Counted from the first letter of the stretch, positions 16,376-25,537 are shown. The stretch: 64,000 nt of DNA from Bradyrhizobium genosp. SA-3 (GCF_004212635.1 NZ_PSRT01000001.1:1-64000), one strand, 5' to 3'. A program made the numbers and translations. Notes: generated by a model from the sequence alone, not told the origin.

Positions 16376-17602
16376 ATGTCAGAAGTTGCCGTGCAAGGGC
16401 GGGTGGAGGCTCCGCCCGCGTTCCGTTTCGAGCGCAGCAATGTCGCAAGGCTCGCCGTCGCGCAGGCACTGGCCGGCGCGAATTCGACGATCGTCTACGC
16501 CACCGGCGCCGTGATCGGCGACATGCTGGCGCCGACCAAGGCGCTGGCAACTCTCCCGATCTCGATCTTCGTGGTCGGGATGGCCGCCTGCACCTTGCCC
16601 GCTGGAGCGGTCGCGCAACGTTACGGGCGACGCGCGACCTTCATGATCGGCACCGGCTGCGGTGTCCTCTCCGGTCTGATTGGATCGCTCGCGATTCTAT
16701 ACGCCTCGTTCGGCTTGTTCTGTGCGGCAACGTTTCTCGGCGGTATCTACGCCGCGGTGGTGCTGTCCTTTCGCTTCGCTGCCGCCGATTGTGCGGCGCC
16801 GGAGCGGCGGCCGCGCGCGCTATCGGCGGTGATGGCAGGCGGTGTCTTTGCCGGCGTGATCGGGCCGCAACTCGTCACGTATACGATGGGTCTGTGGCCG
16901 CCCCATCTCTTCGCGGCCACCTATCTGGCACAAGGCGCGGTCGCCGCGATCTCCTTATCGGTTCTCGCCGGGGTCCGTCTGCCGATGCCGATCGCGGCCG
17001 ACAGGGGCAGAGGCCGTCCTCTTTCCGTGATCGCGCGCCAGCCGCGTTTCATTGCCGCGGTGGTCTGCGGTGTCGTCTCCTATCTGCTGATGAACTTCCT
17101 GATGACGGCGGCGCCGCTCGCGATGAAGTTCTGCAATCTGTCGCAGGAGTCTGCCAATCTTGGTCTGCAATGGCATGTGATCGCCATGTATGGACCGAGC
17201 TTCTGGACCGGCAGGTTGATCACCCGGTTCGGCGCATCGAGGGTGGTGGCGACCGGGCTGCTGCTCACCGCCGCCTCTTCGGCCGTCGGTCTGTTCGGCA
17301 TTCAGGTCGGGCACTTCTGGGCGACGCTGATCCTGCTCGGCGTCGGCTGGAATTTTGGTTTCGTCGGAGCTTCCGCGATGGTCCTGGAGTGCCATCGCGC
17401 GGAGGAGAAGGCGCGCGTCCAGTCGCTGAACGACTTCATCGTGTTCGGCACGATGACTTTCGGCTCGTTCCTGTCGGGTGGACTGCTCTCCGCCTACGGC
17501 TGGAATACGGTCCTATGGGTCTCGTTTCCGCCTCTGTTCTTGGCCGCAGCCGCGCTGGCGCTGGCAGCTCCGCGATCGCGCTGCGGCGATGCAGCGTCGT
17601 GA
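16376..17602 (+). CDS. MFS transporter
   Basis: A 408-residue major facilitator with about 12 membrane segments. The A-loop motif PAGAVAQRYGRRATF follows helix 2, and the second half begins near residue 205 after a basic linker. It starts on the base after the TTC38-like stop, so it is translationally coupled. The AraC gene upstream is the likely controller. The substrate, and whether it imports or exports, cannot be told. Confidence 0.9.
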   Translation: MSEVAVQGRVEAPPAFRFERSNVARLAVAQALAGANSTIVYATGAVIGDMLAPTKALATLPISIFVVGMAACTLPAGAVAQRYGRRATFMIGTGCGVLSGLIGSLAILYASFGLFCAATFLGGIYAAVVLSFRFAAADCAAPERRPRALSAVMAGGVFAGVIGPQLVTYTMGLWPPHLFAATYLAQGAVAAISLSVLAGVRLPMPIAADRGRGRPLSVIARQPRFIAAVVCGVVSYLLMNFLMTAAPLAMKFCNLSQESANLGLQWHVIAMYGPSFWTGRLITRFGASRVVATGLLLTAASSAVGLFGIQVGHFWATLILLGVGWNFGFVGASAMVLECHRAEEKARVQSLNDFIVFGTMTFGSFLSGGLLSAYGWNTVLWVSFPPLFLAAAALALAAPRSRCGDAAS

Positions 17603-17691
17603 TATGCTCGAGCGCGCCGCGGAGGCCGTCGCACCGATGCGGTCCGGCCAGGCCCATTTCAGAATGGTGTTGACCATGAGGGAGAAGAGCC

Positions 17692-18369
17692 ATGCGCATC
17701 AATGATAACTTGACGGTTCCGGTGATCGTCCAGGCCGGGCAGCTGCCGTGGACCCAAAGCCCGGCGGCGGGTGTCGACCGGCGCATGCTGTTCCGCATCG
17801 GCGACGAGGTCGCGCGCGCCACCTCGATCGTGCGGTACGCCCCACACAGCGCGTTTCCGCGCCATACGCATGGCGGCGGCGAAGAGATCGTCGTTCTCGA
17901 TGGCGTCTTTCAGGACGAGCATGGCGATTACCCTGCGGGCAGCTACTTCCGCAATCCGCCCGGGACCTCGCATGTCCCTGCATCGGAGGCTGGCTGCACG
18001 ATCTTCGTGCGCCTTTGGCAGTTCCGGGATGGCGATCGCGACCAGATCGTACGACGGCCCGCGGAAGGTCGTCAGCGCGAGCCGCGATCGGGGGCGGCGA
18101 GCGCGCTCGAACTGTTCGACGACGGATTTGAGAACGTGCGTTTCGAGAGCTGGATGCCGGGCAGTTCCGTCACGGTCGAGAATGCACGCGGGCTCGAAAT
18201 GCTCGTTCTCGCCGGGAGCTTGTCGATCGGTGATCAGACGCTGCTCCCGCAAGGCTGGGTCCGCTTGCCGGCCGGACAGCCCCTGCGTGCCGTCTGCGGT
18301 GCGGACGGCGCGAACGTCTGGCTGAAGGACGCTCCCCTGCTGCATCCGGACATCTGCCAGATGCCGTGA
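17692..18369 (+). CDS. Cupin-domain protein (ChrR-like)
   Basis: A 225-residue protein with two cupin-like halves. The first has an intact metal motif: FPRHTHGGGEEIVVLDGVFQD supplies His, His and Glu, and YFRNPPGTSHVP the last His, as in the ChrR cupin_7 group. The second half (FESWMPGSSVTVENARGLEM onward) has degenerate motifs. There is no anti-sigma zinc domain at the N-terminus, so it is not a complete ChrR. The ribosome site is GAGGGAGAAGAG. It follows the MFS gene after 89 bases and may share its transcript. Confidence 0.82.
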   Translation: MRINDNLTVPVIVQAGQLPWTQSPAAGVDRRMLFRIGDEVARATSIVRYAPHSAFPRHTHGGGEEIVVLDGVFQDEHGDYPAGSYFRNPPGTSHVPASEAGCTIFVRLWQFRDGDRDQIVRRPAEGRQREPRSGAASALELFDDGFENVRFESWMPGSSVTVENARGLEMLVLAGSLSIGDQTLLPQGWVRLPAGQPLRAVCGADGANVWLKDAPLLHPDICQMP

Positions 18370-18396
18370 GCGCGAGGTGATCCGCACGTCCTGGAA

Positions 18397-18420
18397 GGCC
18401 CGATCGACAGATGCCGGGCC
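18397..18420 (+). terminator. Weak hairpin after the cupin gene
   Basis: GGCCCG at 18397-18402 pairs with CGGGCC at 18415-18420 across a 12-base loop, between the cupin stop and the TetR promoter. No T-run is present. Confidence 0.4.
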
Positions 18421-18449
18421 GCGATGACAACGCGGCGATTGATTTTGCA

Positions 18450-18462
18450 AGACGATCGGTCT
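18450..18462. promoter_or_regulatory. Candidate TetR-family operator
   Basis: AGACGATCGGTCT is an imperfect palindrome centred about 18 bases before the TetR start. It resembles the AGACC-N4-GGTCT boxes I recall for NemR/AcuR-like TetR regulators. Its position suits autorepression. Confidence 0.5.
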
Positions 18463-18473
18463 AATAAATCGCC

Positions 18474-19130
18474 ATGAGAGCGATTTCGCCGTCAGCCGAA
18501 CCACGTCGCCGTGGCCGTCCGCCCAAGGACCAGACACGGCCAGACGCGCCGCGCGCACGGCTGCTGCGTACCGGCGTTGCGATCCTGACCGAGAAGGGCT
18601 TCAGTGCCGTCGGGGTCGAGGAGATCCTGGACGCCGCGGAGGTGCCAAAAGGCTCATTTTACCACTACTTCGACAGCAAGGAGGCCTTTGGTCTCGCACT
18701 GATCGACGCCTATGCCGACTATTTCGCGCGCAAGCTGGACCGATGGTTCGACGACACCGAGCGTGCTCCGCTCGACTGTCTGCGTGATTTCATCGCGGAC
18801 GCGCGCTCGGGCATGGCGAGACATCGCTACCGGCGCGGCTGCCTCGTCGGCAATCTCGGACAGGAGATGGGTGTTCTGCCCGAGCCGTTCCGGAAACGCC
18901 TCGTCGCCGTGTTCCGGGATTGGGAAGCGCGGACGGCCCGTTGCCTGCAGTCGGCGCAAGAGGCAGGCGAGATGTCCAGCGAGCTCGACTGCGAGGATCT
19001 CGCGCAGTTCTTCTGGATCGGCTGGGAGGGCGCGGTGTTGCGCGCCAAGCTCGAACGGCGCCCGGACGCTCTCGACGTCTTCGCCGAAGGCTTTCTTGCG
19101 ATGATCCAGGCGAAAGGTGAGGGGCGATGA
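18474..19130 (+). CDS. TetR-family transcriptional regulator
   Basis: A 218-residue TetR regulator. After an Arg/Pro-rich leader (RRRGRPPKD) comes the HTH FSAVGVEEILDAAEVPKGSFYHYFDSKEA, then a C-terminal domain with RRGCLVGNLGQEMG, which is typical of the NemR/AcuR-like TetR_C group that senses electrophiles or acrylate-like compounds. It leads a same-strand set with an AhpD-like enzyme 34 bases on and an acyl-CoA dehydrogenase. That context suggests control of an acyl or electrophile breakdown step. Confidence 0.9.
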   Translation: MRAISPSAEPRRRGRPPKDQTRPDAPRARLLRTGVAILTEKGFSAVGVEEILDAAEVPKGSFYHYFDSKEAFGLALIDAYADYFARKLDRWFDDTERAPLDCLRDFIADARSGMARHRYRRGCLVGNLGQEMGVLPEPFRKRLVAVFRDWEARTARCLQSAQEAGEMSSELDCEDLAQFFWIGWEGAVLRAKLERRPDALDVFAEGFLAMIQAKGEGR

Positions 19131-19164
19131 CTGTCGTGCCAATCTCCAACGAGGAGCCAAACTC

Positions 19165-19737
19165 ATGACCGAAACACGCGCCGTCAGCCGCTTCCCTGTC
19201 CCCGATCTCGCCGATATGCCGGACGATATCCGCAGCCGCATCCTGGCCGTGCAGGAGAAGTCCGGATTCATTCCGAATGTCTTTCTCGTGCTCGCGCACC
19301 GGCCGGAGGAGTTTCGCGCGTTCTTTGCCTATCACGATGCGCTGATGGACAAGCCCGGCAATCTGACCAAGGCCGAGCGCGAGATGATCGTCGTTGCGAC
19401 CAGCAACCTCAATCAGTGCCAGTACTGTGTGGTGGCGCATGGCGCGATCTTGAGAATCCGTGCCAAGGACCCGCTGATTGCCGATCAGGTCGCCGTCAAC
19501 TACCGCAAGGCCGACATCACCGATCGTCAGAAGGCGATGCTGGATTTCGCCGTTCGGGTCTCGACCGAGGCGCACAAGACGTCTGAAAGCGACTTCGCGA
19601 CGCTGAAGGCGCACGGATTCACCGAAGAGGACATCTGGGACATCGCGGCGATCTCGGCCTTTTTCGGCCTGTCGAACCGGCTCGCGAACGTGACGAGCAT
19701 GCGTCCGAATGCCGAATTCTATGCCATGGGCCGCTGA
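19165..19737 (+). CDS. AhpD-like peroxidase-related protein
   Basis: A 190-residue protein of the alkylhydroperoxidase AhpD / carboxymuconolactone decarboxylase fold. The redox motif CQYC sits in SNLNQCQYCVVAHGAIL, with the family His a few residues on, and the rest matches the peroxidase-related enzyme group (RFPVPDLADMPDDIR at the start). It probably reduces peroxides by a dithiol cycle. ATG 19165 follows GAGGAGCC. It lies between the TetR regulator and an acyl-CoA dehydrogenase, all on one strand with short gaps. Confidence 0.88.
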   Translation: MTETRAVSRFPVPDLADMPDDIRSRILAVQEKSGFIPNVFLVLAHRPEEFRAFFAYHDALMDKPGNLTKAEREMIVVATSNLNQCQYCVVAHGAILRIRAKDPLIADQVAVNYRKADITDRQKAMLDFAVRVSTEAHKTSESDFATLKAHGFTEEDIWDIAAISAFFGLSNRLANVTSMRPNAEFYAMGR

Positions 19738-19753
19738 GAGAAGGAGCGACGCC

Positions 19754-20932
19754 ATGGAGCTGTCATCCCGGCAATTGGCTTTGAAGGAAAGAGCCGCCGC
19801 CTTCTCGAACGGGCTGCTGCGCAAGCGCGGCGCCGAGATCGATCAATCGCGCGAGTATCCCTTCGACGTTGTCGAGGCGCTGAAAGCCGAGCGCTTCATG
19901 GGCATGACGATCCCGAAGGAATATGGCGGGCAGGGCCAGAGCTTCCTCGACACCGTGCTGGTGATCGAGGAGATGGCGCGCGCGTGCACGGTCTCGGCGC
20001 GCATCGTCGTCGAGGCCAATATGGGCGCGATCTCCACCGTCATGGCCTACGGCACCGATGCACAGCGCAGGCGCGCTGCCGATCTCGTCCTGGCGGGCGA
20101 CAAGCCGGCCATCTGTATTACGGAGCCGGACGCGGGCAGCGATGCGAGCGGCATGAAGACCCGGGCCGACAAGCGCGGCAATCGCTACGTGCTCAACGGC
20201 AGCAAGCATTGGATCACCGGCGCCGGCGTGTCGCGCCTGCACCTGATCTTCGCGCGGGTCTTCGATGAGAGCGGTGAGGAGCTTGGCGTCGGCGGCTTCC
20301 TCGCCGTGCGCGGCGAGGCCGAAGGGCTGCGCATCGGCAAGCGCGAAACGACGATGGGGCTCTGCGGCATGCCCGAGGGCGAGCTCGTGTTCGAGGATCT
20401 GGAGATCTCGCCGGAGATGGTGCTGCTGCCTCCGTCGGGCTTCAAGCGCGGCTTTGCCGACCTCATCAATGCCTACAACAGCCAGCGTGTCGGCGCGGGT
20501 ACTGTCGCGATGGGGATCGCTGCGGGTGCGCTGGAGCACGCCGTCGAATGGGTCAAGACACGCGAGCAGTTCGGGCGCCCGATCGGCGAATTCCAGGGGC
20601 TGCAATGGATGCTCGCCGACATGCAGACGCAGCTCACCGCATCGCGCTTGATGCTGCATGCAGCCGCCGCGTCGCGAGGCCCAGGCGGCAGCGCATTTCC
20701 CGATCCGACCCTCGCAGCCCAGGCGAAGATCTTCGCGTCCGAGGCGGCGATCAAGATCGTCAACGATGCACTTCAGATGTTCGGGGCCCGCGGCTATTCG
20801 CGCGACTTTCCGCTCGAGCGCATGGCGCGCGACGTGCGCATGTTCACGATCGGCGGCGGCACGGCGCAGGTGCTGCGCACGCTCGTCGCGAGCAAGGTTC
20901 TGGGCTGGAAGCTGCCGCAGACCCGTCATTGA
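19754..20932 (+). CDS. Acyl-CoA dehydrogenase
   Basis: A 392-residue FAD-dependent acyl-CoA dehydrogenase. Seen are AICITEPDAGSDASGMKTRA (FAD/substrate loop), KHWITGAGVSRLHLIFAR, the QFGRPIGEFQGLQWMLADM helix, and ALQMFGARGYSRDFPLERMARDVRMFTIGGGTAQ near the C-terminus, which is a family signature. The catalytic Glu position cannot be aligned with certainty by eye. It starts 16 bases after the AhpD-like gene. The acyl chain specificity is unknown. Confidence 0.92.
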   Translation: MELSSRQLALKERAAAFSNGLLRKRGAEIDQSREYPFDVVEALKAERFMGMTIPKEYGGQGQSFLDTVLVIEEMARACTVSARIVVEANMGAISTVMAYGTDAQRRRAADLVLAGDKPAICITEPDAGSDASGMKTRADKRGNRYVLNGSKHWITGAGVSRLHLIFARVFDESGEELGVGGFLAVRGEAEGLRIGKRETTMGLCGMPEGELVFEDLEISPEMVLLPPSGFKRGFADLINAYNSQRVGAGTVAMGIAAGALEHAVEWVKTREQFGRPIGEFQGLQWMLADMQTQLTASRLMLHAAAASRGPGGSAFPDPTLAAQAKIFASEAAIKIVNDALQMFGARGYSRDFPLERMARDVRMFTIGGGTAQVLRTLVASKVLGWKLPQTRH

Positions 20933-20938
20933 GCAGGG

Positions 20939-21151
20939 TCATCCAGACTGCTTCAGCCAGTTCTGGGCTCGGCTCGCGGTCGGCTTGCGTCTGCGATCAC
21001 TAGCTCGCGTCATCATGGCCGCTTCAGCGGCCCTGACGCGCCGACGCAGCTCTAACAGTTCGCAATATGCGGCACGAAGCGGATCGTCAGAATCGAGCGT
21101 CGGCGATTGCTTTGAAGAATTCGTCGTGCCGTAGGATGAGTATCTGATCAT
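20939..21151 (-). CDS. Small hypothetical protein, convergent to the acyl-CoA dehydrogenase
   Basis: A 70-residue frame from ATG 21151 (MIRYSSYGTTNSSKQ) with an Arg/Ala-rich helix (RAAYCELLELRRRVRAAEAAM) and a basic tail. The frame could begin at 21208, giving 89 residues. It has no domain I recognise. The amphipathic helix and the position between two well-formed genes make a real gene plausible, but there is no strong ribosome site. Confidence 0.45.
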   Translation of the reverse strand: MIRYSSYGTTNSSKQSPTLDSDDPLRAAYCELLELRRRVRAAEAAMMTRASDRRRKPTASRAQNWLKQSG

Positions 21152-21277
21152 CTTGAACACGCTGCGTTTGATATGCGCAGAGCGTATCAGGGCATTCCCT
21201 TCGCGCAACGAAAGCCGCTCGTTAACATTGATGTCGGCGCAAAAAGTTAAGACCGGAACAAGGATGCCGTGGCACCA

Positions 21278-21628
21278 CTAGTGTCGCGCAGCGATGGCGG
21301 TCATCTCGAGCTTGACGCCCGGGCCGAGATCGGCGACGCCGATTGCCGCGCGCGCCGGCAGATGAGCTTCCGCAAAGTGCGCCTTCCAGGCGGCGTTGAA
21401 CGCGGCCTTCTCCTTCAGGTCGGTCATGTAGATGGTCACCTGCAAGACGTTGGCCAAATCGGATCCGAGGGTCTTCAGCAGCTGCGCCAACTGCCGGAGG
21501 ACGTCGTTTGCCTGGCCCGACATATCGAGGCTCGTGTCCTCGGGGACGATTCCACCGATGTAAAGCACGCCATTATGCTCGACCACTTCGTGGAGCAGAC
21601 CTTCGTAGGGCAAGACGCGCTTGATCAT
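21278..21628 (-). CDS. RidA/YjgF-family enamine/imine deaminase
   Basis: A 116-residue RidA-family protein. GVLYIGGIVPED, the middle QANDVLRQLAQLLKTLGSDLANVLQ and IYMTDLKEKAAFNAAW are typical. The segment LPARAAIGVADLGPGVKLEM holds the Arg that binds the substrate carboxylate. RidA proteins hydrolyse reactive enamines and imines made by PLP enzymes. It is divergent from the molybdopterin reductase, with 241 bases between them that show no clear site. Confidence 0.9.
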   Translation of the reverse strand: MIKRVLPYEGLLHEVVEHNGVLYIGGIVPEDTSLDMSGQANDVLRQLAQLLKTLGSDLANVLQVTIYMTDLKEKAAFNAAWKAHFAEAHLPARAAIGVADLGPGVKLEMTAIAARH

Positions 21629-21869
21629 GATGAGACCGATGTTGCTGGTGAGGGGAGGGACGCATATCGCACATCTTCACCACCATTACGAGGCCCTGTG
21701 ACCTACCGAGCGGCACCGTCGACATCGCCGTGAGTCTTGACCTCGCTATTCGGCGGCGTCGGGTGCAACAGAGTGCACGGGAGCCCAGCGTTTGCGTCAG
21801 CCCAGATCTCGATGACATCGGGAGGTGGATCGGTATACTGCCACCACGCACTGGAACAAGGATCAGGCG

Positions 21870-24191
21870 ATGGACGATACGATTGGATTCCCCGACCCCG
21901 GCCTCGACCTGTCCGACGGCTTCAAGCCGCACACCTCGCATTGGGGCGTGTTTTCCGCGCGTCAAGGTAAAACCGGACTCGAGGTCAGGGCCTATGCGGG
22001 GGATCCCGATCCCAACGGCATCATCGACAATTTTCCCGGCGCGCTGCGCCATCAGGCGCGCATCGCTCAGCCGGCGATCCGCCGCGGCTGGCTCGAGCGC
22101 GGTCCCGGCCCGGACGATCGCCGCGGCCGCGATGAATTTGTCTCGGTGAGCTGGGAGAAGGCGCTCGACCTGCTCGGCGACGAGCTGGCGCGCATCCGCG
22201 ACACGCGTGGCCCCGGCGCCGTGTTCGGCGGCTCCTATGGCTGGTCGAGTGCGGGCCGCTTTCATCACGCCCAGAGTCAGGTGCATCGCTTCCTCAACAT
22301 CGCAATGGGCGGCTATGTGCGTTCGGTCAACACCTATTCTTCCGGCGCGTCCTCGGTGCTGCTGCCGCAGATCCTGGCGGGATACGAGGACATCACCAAG
22401 CGCAACGTCACCTGGGAGCAGATCGCGGCTGATACCGAGATCGTGCTGGCGTTCGGCGGCATGGCGCTGAAGAACTCCATGGTCGCCGGCGGATCGATCA
22501 GCAAGCATGTCGAGCGCGGTGCCATGGCGGCGGCGCGCCGGCACGGCTGCGAGTTCGTCCTGGTCAGCCCGCTGCGCGACGATCTGCCGGTTGAAGCTGG
22601 CGCTGAATGGATGAGCTGCGTGCCCGGCACCGACACCGCGCTGATGCTCGGCATCGTCCACACGCTGGTGAGCGAAGGCCTGCACGACCAGGCCTTCCTT
22701 GATCGCTACACGGAAGGCTGGCCCGTCTTCCTGCGCTATCTCACCGGCGAGAGCGATGGGCAAGCAAAGCATGCCGGGTGGGCCGCCGCGATCTCAGGCG
22801 TCGACGCGGACAACATCCGCGCGCTGGCGCGTCGCCTCGCCGGAAAGCGCGCGCTCATCACCGTCTCGCATTCGCTCCAGCGCGCCGAGCATGGTGAGCA
22901 GCCGGTGTGGATGGGCCTGGTATTGGCGGCAGCGCTCGGCCAGATCGGGCTTTCCGGCGGAGGCTATGCTTATTCGCTGGGGGCGATCGGCTATTACGGC
23001 CGCCGCGTCAACGACGTGCCGGGGCCGACGCTGGGGCAGGGCCGCAACGGCGTTGCCGATTTCATTCCGGTGGCGCGCATCGCCGACATGCTGCTCAACC
23101 CTGGAAGCACCTATCGCTATAATGGCGAGACCCGCACCTATCCGGACATCCGCCTCGTCTACTGGGCCGGCGGCAATCCCTTCCATCATCACCAGGACAT
23201 CAACCGCCTGCGCAAGGCGTTCGCGAAAGTCGACACGCTGATCGTGCATGAGCTCGGCTGGACCGCGACGGCCCGGCACGCCGACATCGTGCTGCCCGCG
23301 ACCATGACGCTGGAGCGCGAGGACATCGGCTATTCCAGCAACGATCCCCTGATGGTCGCGATGCACCGGATCGCCGAGCCGTTTGGGCTCGCGCGCGACG
23401 ACTATGATATCTTCGCCGATCTCGCCGAACGTCTCGGCGCGCGCGAACCCTTCACGGAAGGGCGCACCTCCCGGGAGTGGCTCGAACATCTGTATGAGCC
23501 GACCCGCGCCTCGCTCGCCAAGCGTGGCCTGGAAGCGCCCAGCTTCGACGAATTCTGGCAACGCGGCAGCCTGGTCGTGCCGCAGCAGCCCGATGACGGC
23601 GGCCGGCTGCGCCGCTTCCGTGAGGATCCCGCAGGTCACGCCCTGCCGACGCCGAGCGGCCGCATCGAGATTTTCTCGGCGAAGATCGCGGGCCATGGCG
23701 ATGCGGATTGTCCGGGCCATCCGGTCTGGCTCGACAAGACCGATATGCCGAGGCCCGGCGCGCCGTGCTTCCTCGTCGCCAACCAGCCAGTGACGCGGCT
23801 GCACAGCCAGCTCGATTTCGGCGGCCATTCGCTCGGCTCAAAACATCGCGGCCGTGAGATCGCGCGCATGAACCCGCGCGATGCGGCCGCGCGCGGGATC
23901 AAGGATGGCGACATCATCCGCCTCTTCAACGGCCGCGGCGCCTGCCTTGCCGCCGTCCATGTCACCGACGGCATCGCGCCCGGCGTCGTGCAGCTTCCGA
24001 CCGGAGCCTGGTATGACCCGATGGATCCCGAGGACGACGCGCCGCTCTGCGTTCACGGCAATCCGAACGTGCTCACCCGCGACATCGGCACCTCATCCCT
24101 GGCGCAGGGCTGCACGGGGCAGTTGACGACGGTCGAGGTGGAGAAGTTCACGGGCAATCTGCCCCCGATCCGGGCGTTCGATCCGGTGTAG
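21870..24191 (+). CDS. Molybdopterin-dependent oxidoreductase of the BisC/TorA (DMSO reductase) group
   Basis: A 773-residue bis-MGD enzyme. The first half contains HTSHWGVFSARQ, the SSAGRFHHAQSQVHRFLN stretch, and VNTYSSGASSVLLPQ, where a Ser is the expected Mo ligand. The last third is the MopB cofactor-binding beta-barrel (MNPRDAAARGIKDGDIIRL). There is no N-terminal iron-sulfur Cys cluster and no Tat signal, so this is a cytoplasmic, BisC-like biotin/methionine sulfoxide or N-oxide reductase, not a periplasmic TorA. ATG 21870 lies in AAGGATCAGGCGATG. No dedicated maturation gene is nearby. Confidence 0.9.
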   Translation: MDDTIGFPDPGLDLSDGFKPHTSHWGVFSARQGKTGLEVRAYAGDPDPNGIIDNFPGALRHQARIAQPAIRRGWLERGPGPDDRRGRDEFVSVSWEKALDLLGDELARIRDTRGPGAVFGGSYGWSSAGRFHHAQSQVHRFLNIAMGGYVRSVNTYSSGASSVLLPQILAGYEDITKRNVTWEQIAADTEIVLAFGGMALKNSMVAGGSISKHVERGAMAAARRHGCEFVLVSPLRDDLPVEAGAEWMSCVPGTDTALMLGIVHTLVSEGLHDQAFLDRYTEGWPVFLRYLTGESDGQAKHAGWAAAISGVDADNIRALARRLAGKRALITVSHSLQRAEHGEQPVWMGLVLAAALGQIGLSGGGYAYSLGAIGYYGRRVNDVPGPTLGQGRNGVADFIPVARIADMLLNPGSTYRYNGETRTYPDIRLVYWAGGNPFHHHQDINRLRKAFAKVDTLIVHELGWTATARHADIVLPATMTLEREDIGYSSNDPLMVAMHRIAEPFGLARDDYDIFADLAERLGAREPFTEGRTSREWLEHLYEPTRASLAKRGLEAPSFDEFWQRGSLVVPQQPDDGGRLRRFREDPAGHALPTPSGRIEIFSAKIAGHGDADCPGHPVWLDKTDMPRPGAPCFLVANQPVTRLHSQLDFGGHSLGSKHRGREIARMNPRDAAARGIKDGDIIRLFNGRGACLAAVHVTDGIAPGVVQLPTGAWYDPMDPEDDAPLCVHGNPNVLTRDIGTSSLAQGCTGQLTTVEVEKFTGNLPPIRAFDPV

Positions 24192-24238
24192 GAGACGCCG
24201 TTACGTCGTAGCGCGGATGGAGCCAATGGGTCGCGCGA

Positions 24239-24551
24239 ACGCGCGCCCGATGAACCGAGAGGCGTCGGCGTACTGGATTCCCCGCTTCGCGGGAATGAAA
24301 GTGGCATTTGGAAGACGACGGCGATGCCCCTTGCTCCGTCATTGCGAGCGCAGCGAAGCAATCCAGAGTCTTTCCGCGGAGGCATTCTGGATTGCTTCGC
24401 GGAGCCTGTCATCGGGCCGCGCTTTGCGCGGACCCGGTGACTCGCAATGACGATGGGGAGGGAGTGTACGCTGCACTTTCCCCTTCGTACCTCGGATGCA
24501 GCAGCGTTTCTTTAGCGCTGTGCTGCACAGCCGGGGGTTATCTCGCCGCAT
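24239..24551. repeat. Intergenic repeat cluster (same families as at 38.0-38.7 kb)
   Basis: This fills the gap between the molybdopterin enzyme and the AraC gene. At 24255-24325 a shortened copy of the GTACTGGATTCCCCG element is seen. At 24338-24453 lies a long palindrome that starts GTCATTGCGAGCGCAGCGAA and ends CTCGCAATGACGA, with AATCCAGA and TCTGGATT arms inside. At 24483-24551 is a third element with GCAGCAGCG...CGCTGTGCTGC arms. All three families recur near 38 kb. Confidence 0.85.
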
Positions 24552-24553
24552 CG

Positions 24554-25537
24554 CTACGCGGCTGCGCTGGCGATCCAGTGCCTATCCGACGAAGAACGCC
24601 GCCGCGAGCCTGATTCGATCTCGAGACGCTCACCCTTGCTGGCGAGGCGCCAGCGTGCCGGAGACTGGCCGCTGATGCGCTTGAAGACGGTGGAAAAATG
24701 CGCCTGCGTGCTGAAGCCGACGGCAAGCGCGATCTCTGCCAATGGCCGCTCGGTGGTCGTGAGCAGCGCCTTCGCACGTTCGATCCGGTGATTGAGAAGA
24801 TATTCGCGGGGACGGTAACCGGTCGCGGCGCGGAATTGGGCCGCAAAGTGCATTCTGGACAGGCCGGCGACATTGGCGAGCTCGGACAGGCTGATGCAGC
24901 GGTCGAAATGATCGGCGATATAGTGTTCGATCCGCCGCAGCCGCCATTTCGGCAAGGCATTGACCCTGACGCGCGGCGGCTCCAACCGGGCGAGATACAT
25001 CGCAAGAGTCTGGCCGAGGCAGCGCATGAACTGGTGGTCCGCGGCGTGACCACGTTCGATCAGCGCCTTGGCAAGCTCCGCAGCGAGCGGGTCGCGCAAC
25101 AGGACGAGGTCATTCAGTCCTTCGGTCGCGCGGAATTGCGCCGGAAAATGATCCGTGGAGATATGAAAGTGCAGGAAAGCGCACGGCGACTGGAATTGCG
25201 CGCAGAGAGGCTTCGACGGTGCGGTGACATAGAGCGTGCCTGCAGGCATGGTGCCATCGAAAACGATCTGACGGTCCCGGCTCAGTCTTGCGCGCGTGGT
25301 CTTCAAGGCGATGCCGACGAAATAGCGATCCTCGGGCGTCGTCGTTTCGTGCGACGAAGCGCCGCGGGATTCTTCCCATCGCGAGATCGTGATGTCCTCG
25401 CTGGACGTCTCCGCGCTGCGATCGATCTGACGCCATCGGCTTTCCCGGGCGAATGCCTTTGTCGTCTGCGGAGTCTCGCGATTCCGGTTGACGGCTCGAA
25501 GATCGGCCCAGGCGTGTGCCTGCATGTCGGTGAACAT
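24554..25537 (-). CDS. AraC-family transcriptional regulator
   Basis: A 327-residue regulator. The last 110 residues hold both AraC HTHs (LSELANVAGLSRMHFAAQFR and LAEIALAVGFSTQAHFSTVF, with SPARWR at the end). The first 200 residues are a sensing domain without a recognised family; it contains EDRYFVGIALKTTRARL. The last dozen codons, ending DRHWIASAAA, are written by the edge of the neighbouring repeat, so the C-terminus may have been changed by repeat insertion. No target gene is obvious. Confidence 0.88.
   Translation of the reverse strand: MFTDMQAHAWADLRAVNRNRETPQTTKAFARESRWRQIDRSAETSSEDITISRWEESRGASSHETTTPEDRYFVGIALKTTRARLSRDRQIVFDGTMPAGTLYVTAPSKPLCAQFQSPCAFLHFHISTDHFPAQFRATEGLNDLVLLRDPLAAELAKALIERGHAADHQFMRCLGQTLAMYLARLEPPRVRVNALPKWRLRRIEHYIADHFDRCISLSELANVAGLSRMHFAAQFRAATGYRPREYLLNHRIERAKALLTTTERPLAEIALAVGFSTQAHFSTVFKRISGQSPARWRLASKGERLEIESGSRRRSSSDRHWIASAAA

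Noticed and set aside
19763..20929. A 388-residue open frame antisense to the acyl-CoA dehydrogenase
   Set aside because: The plus-strand gene has clear family motifs throughout. The antisense frame is His/Arg/Ala-rich and is a GC-bias shadow.
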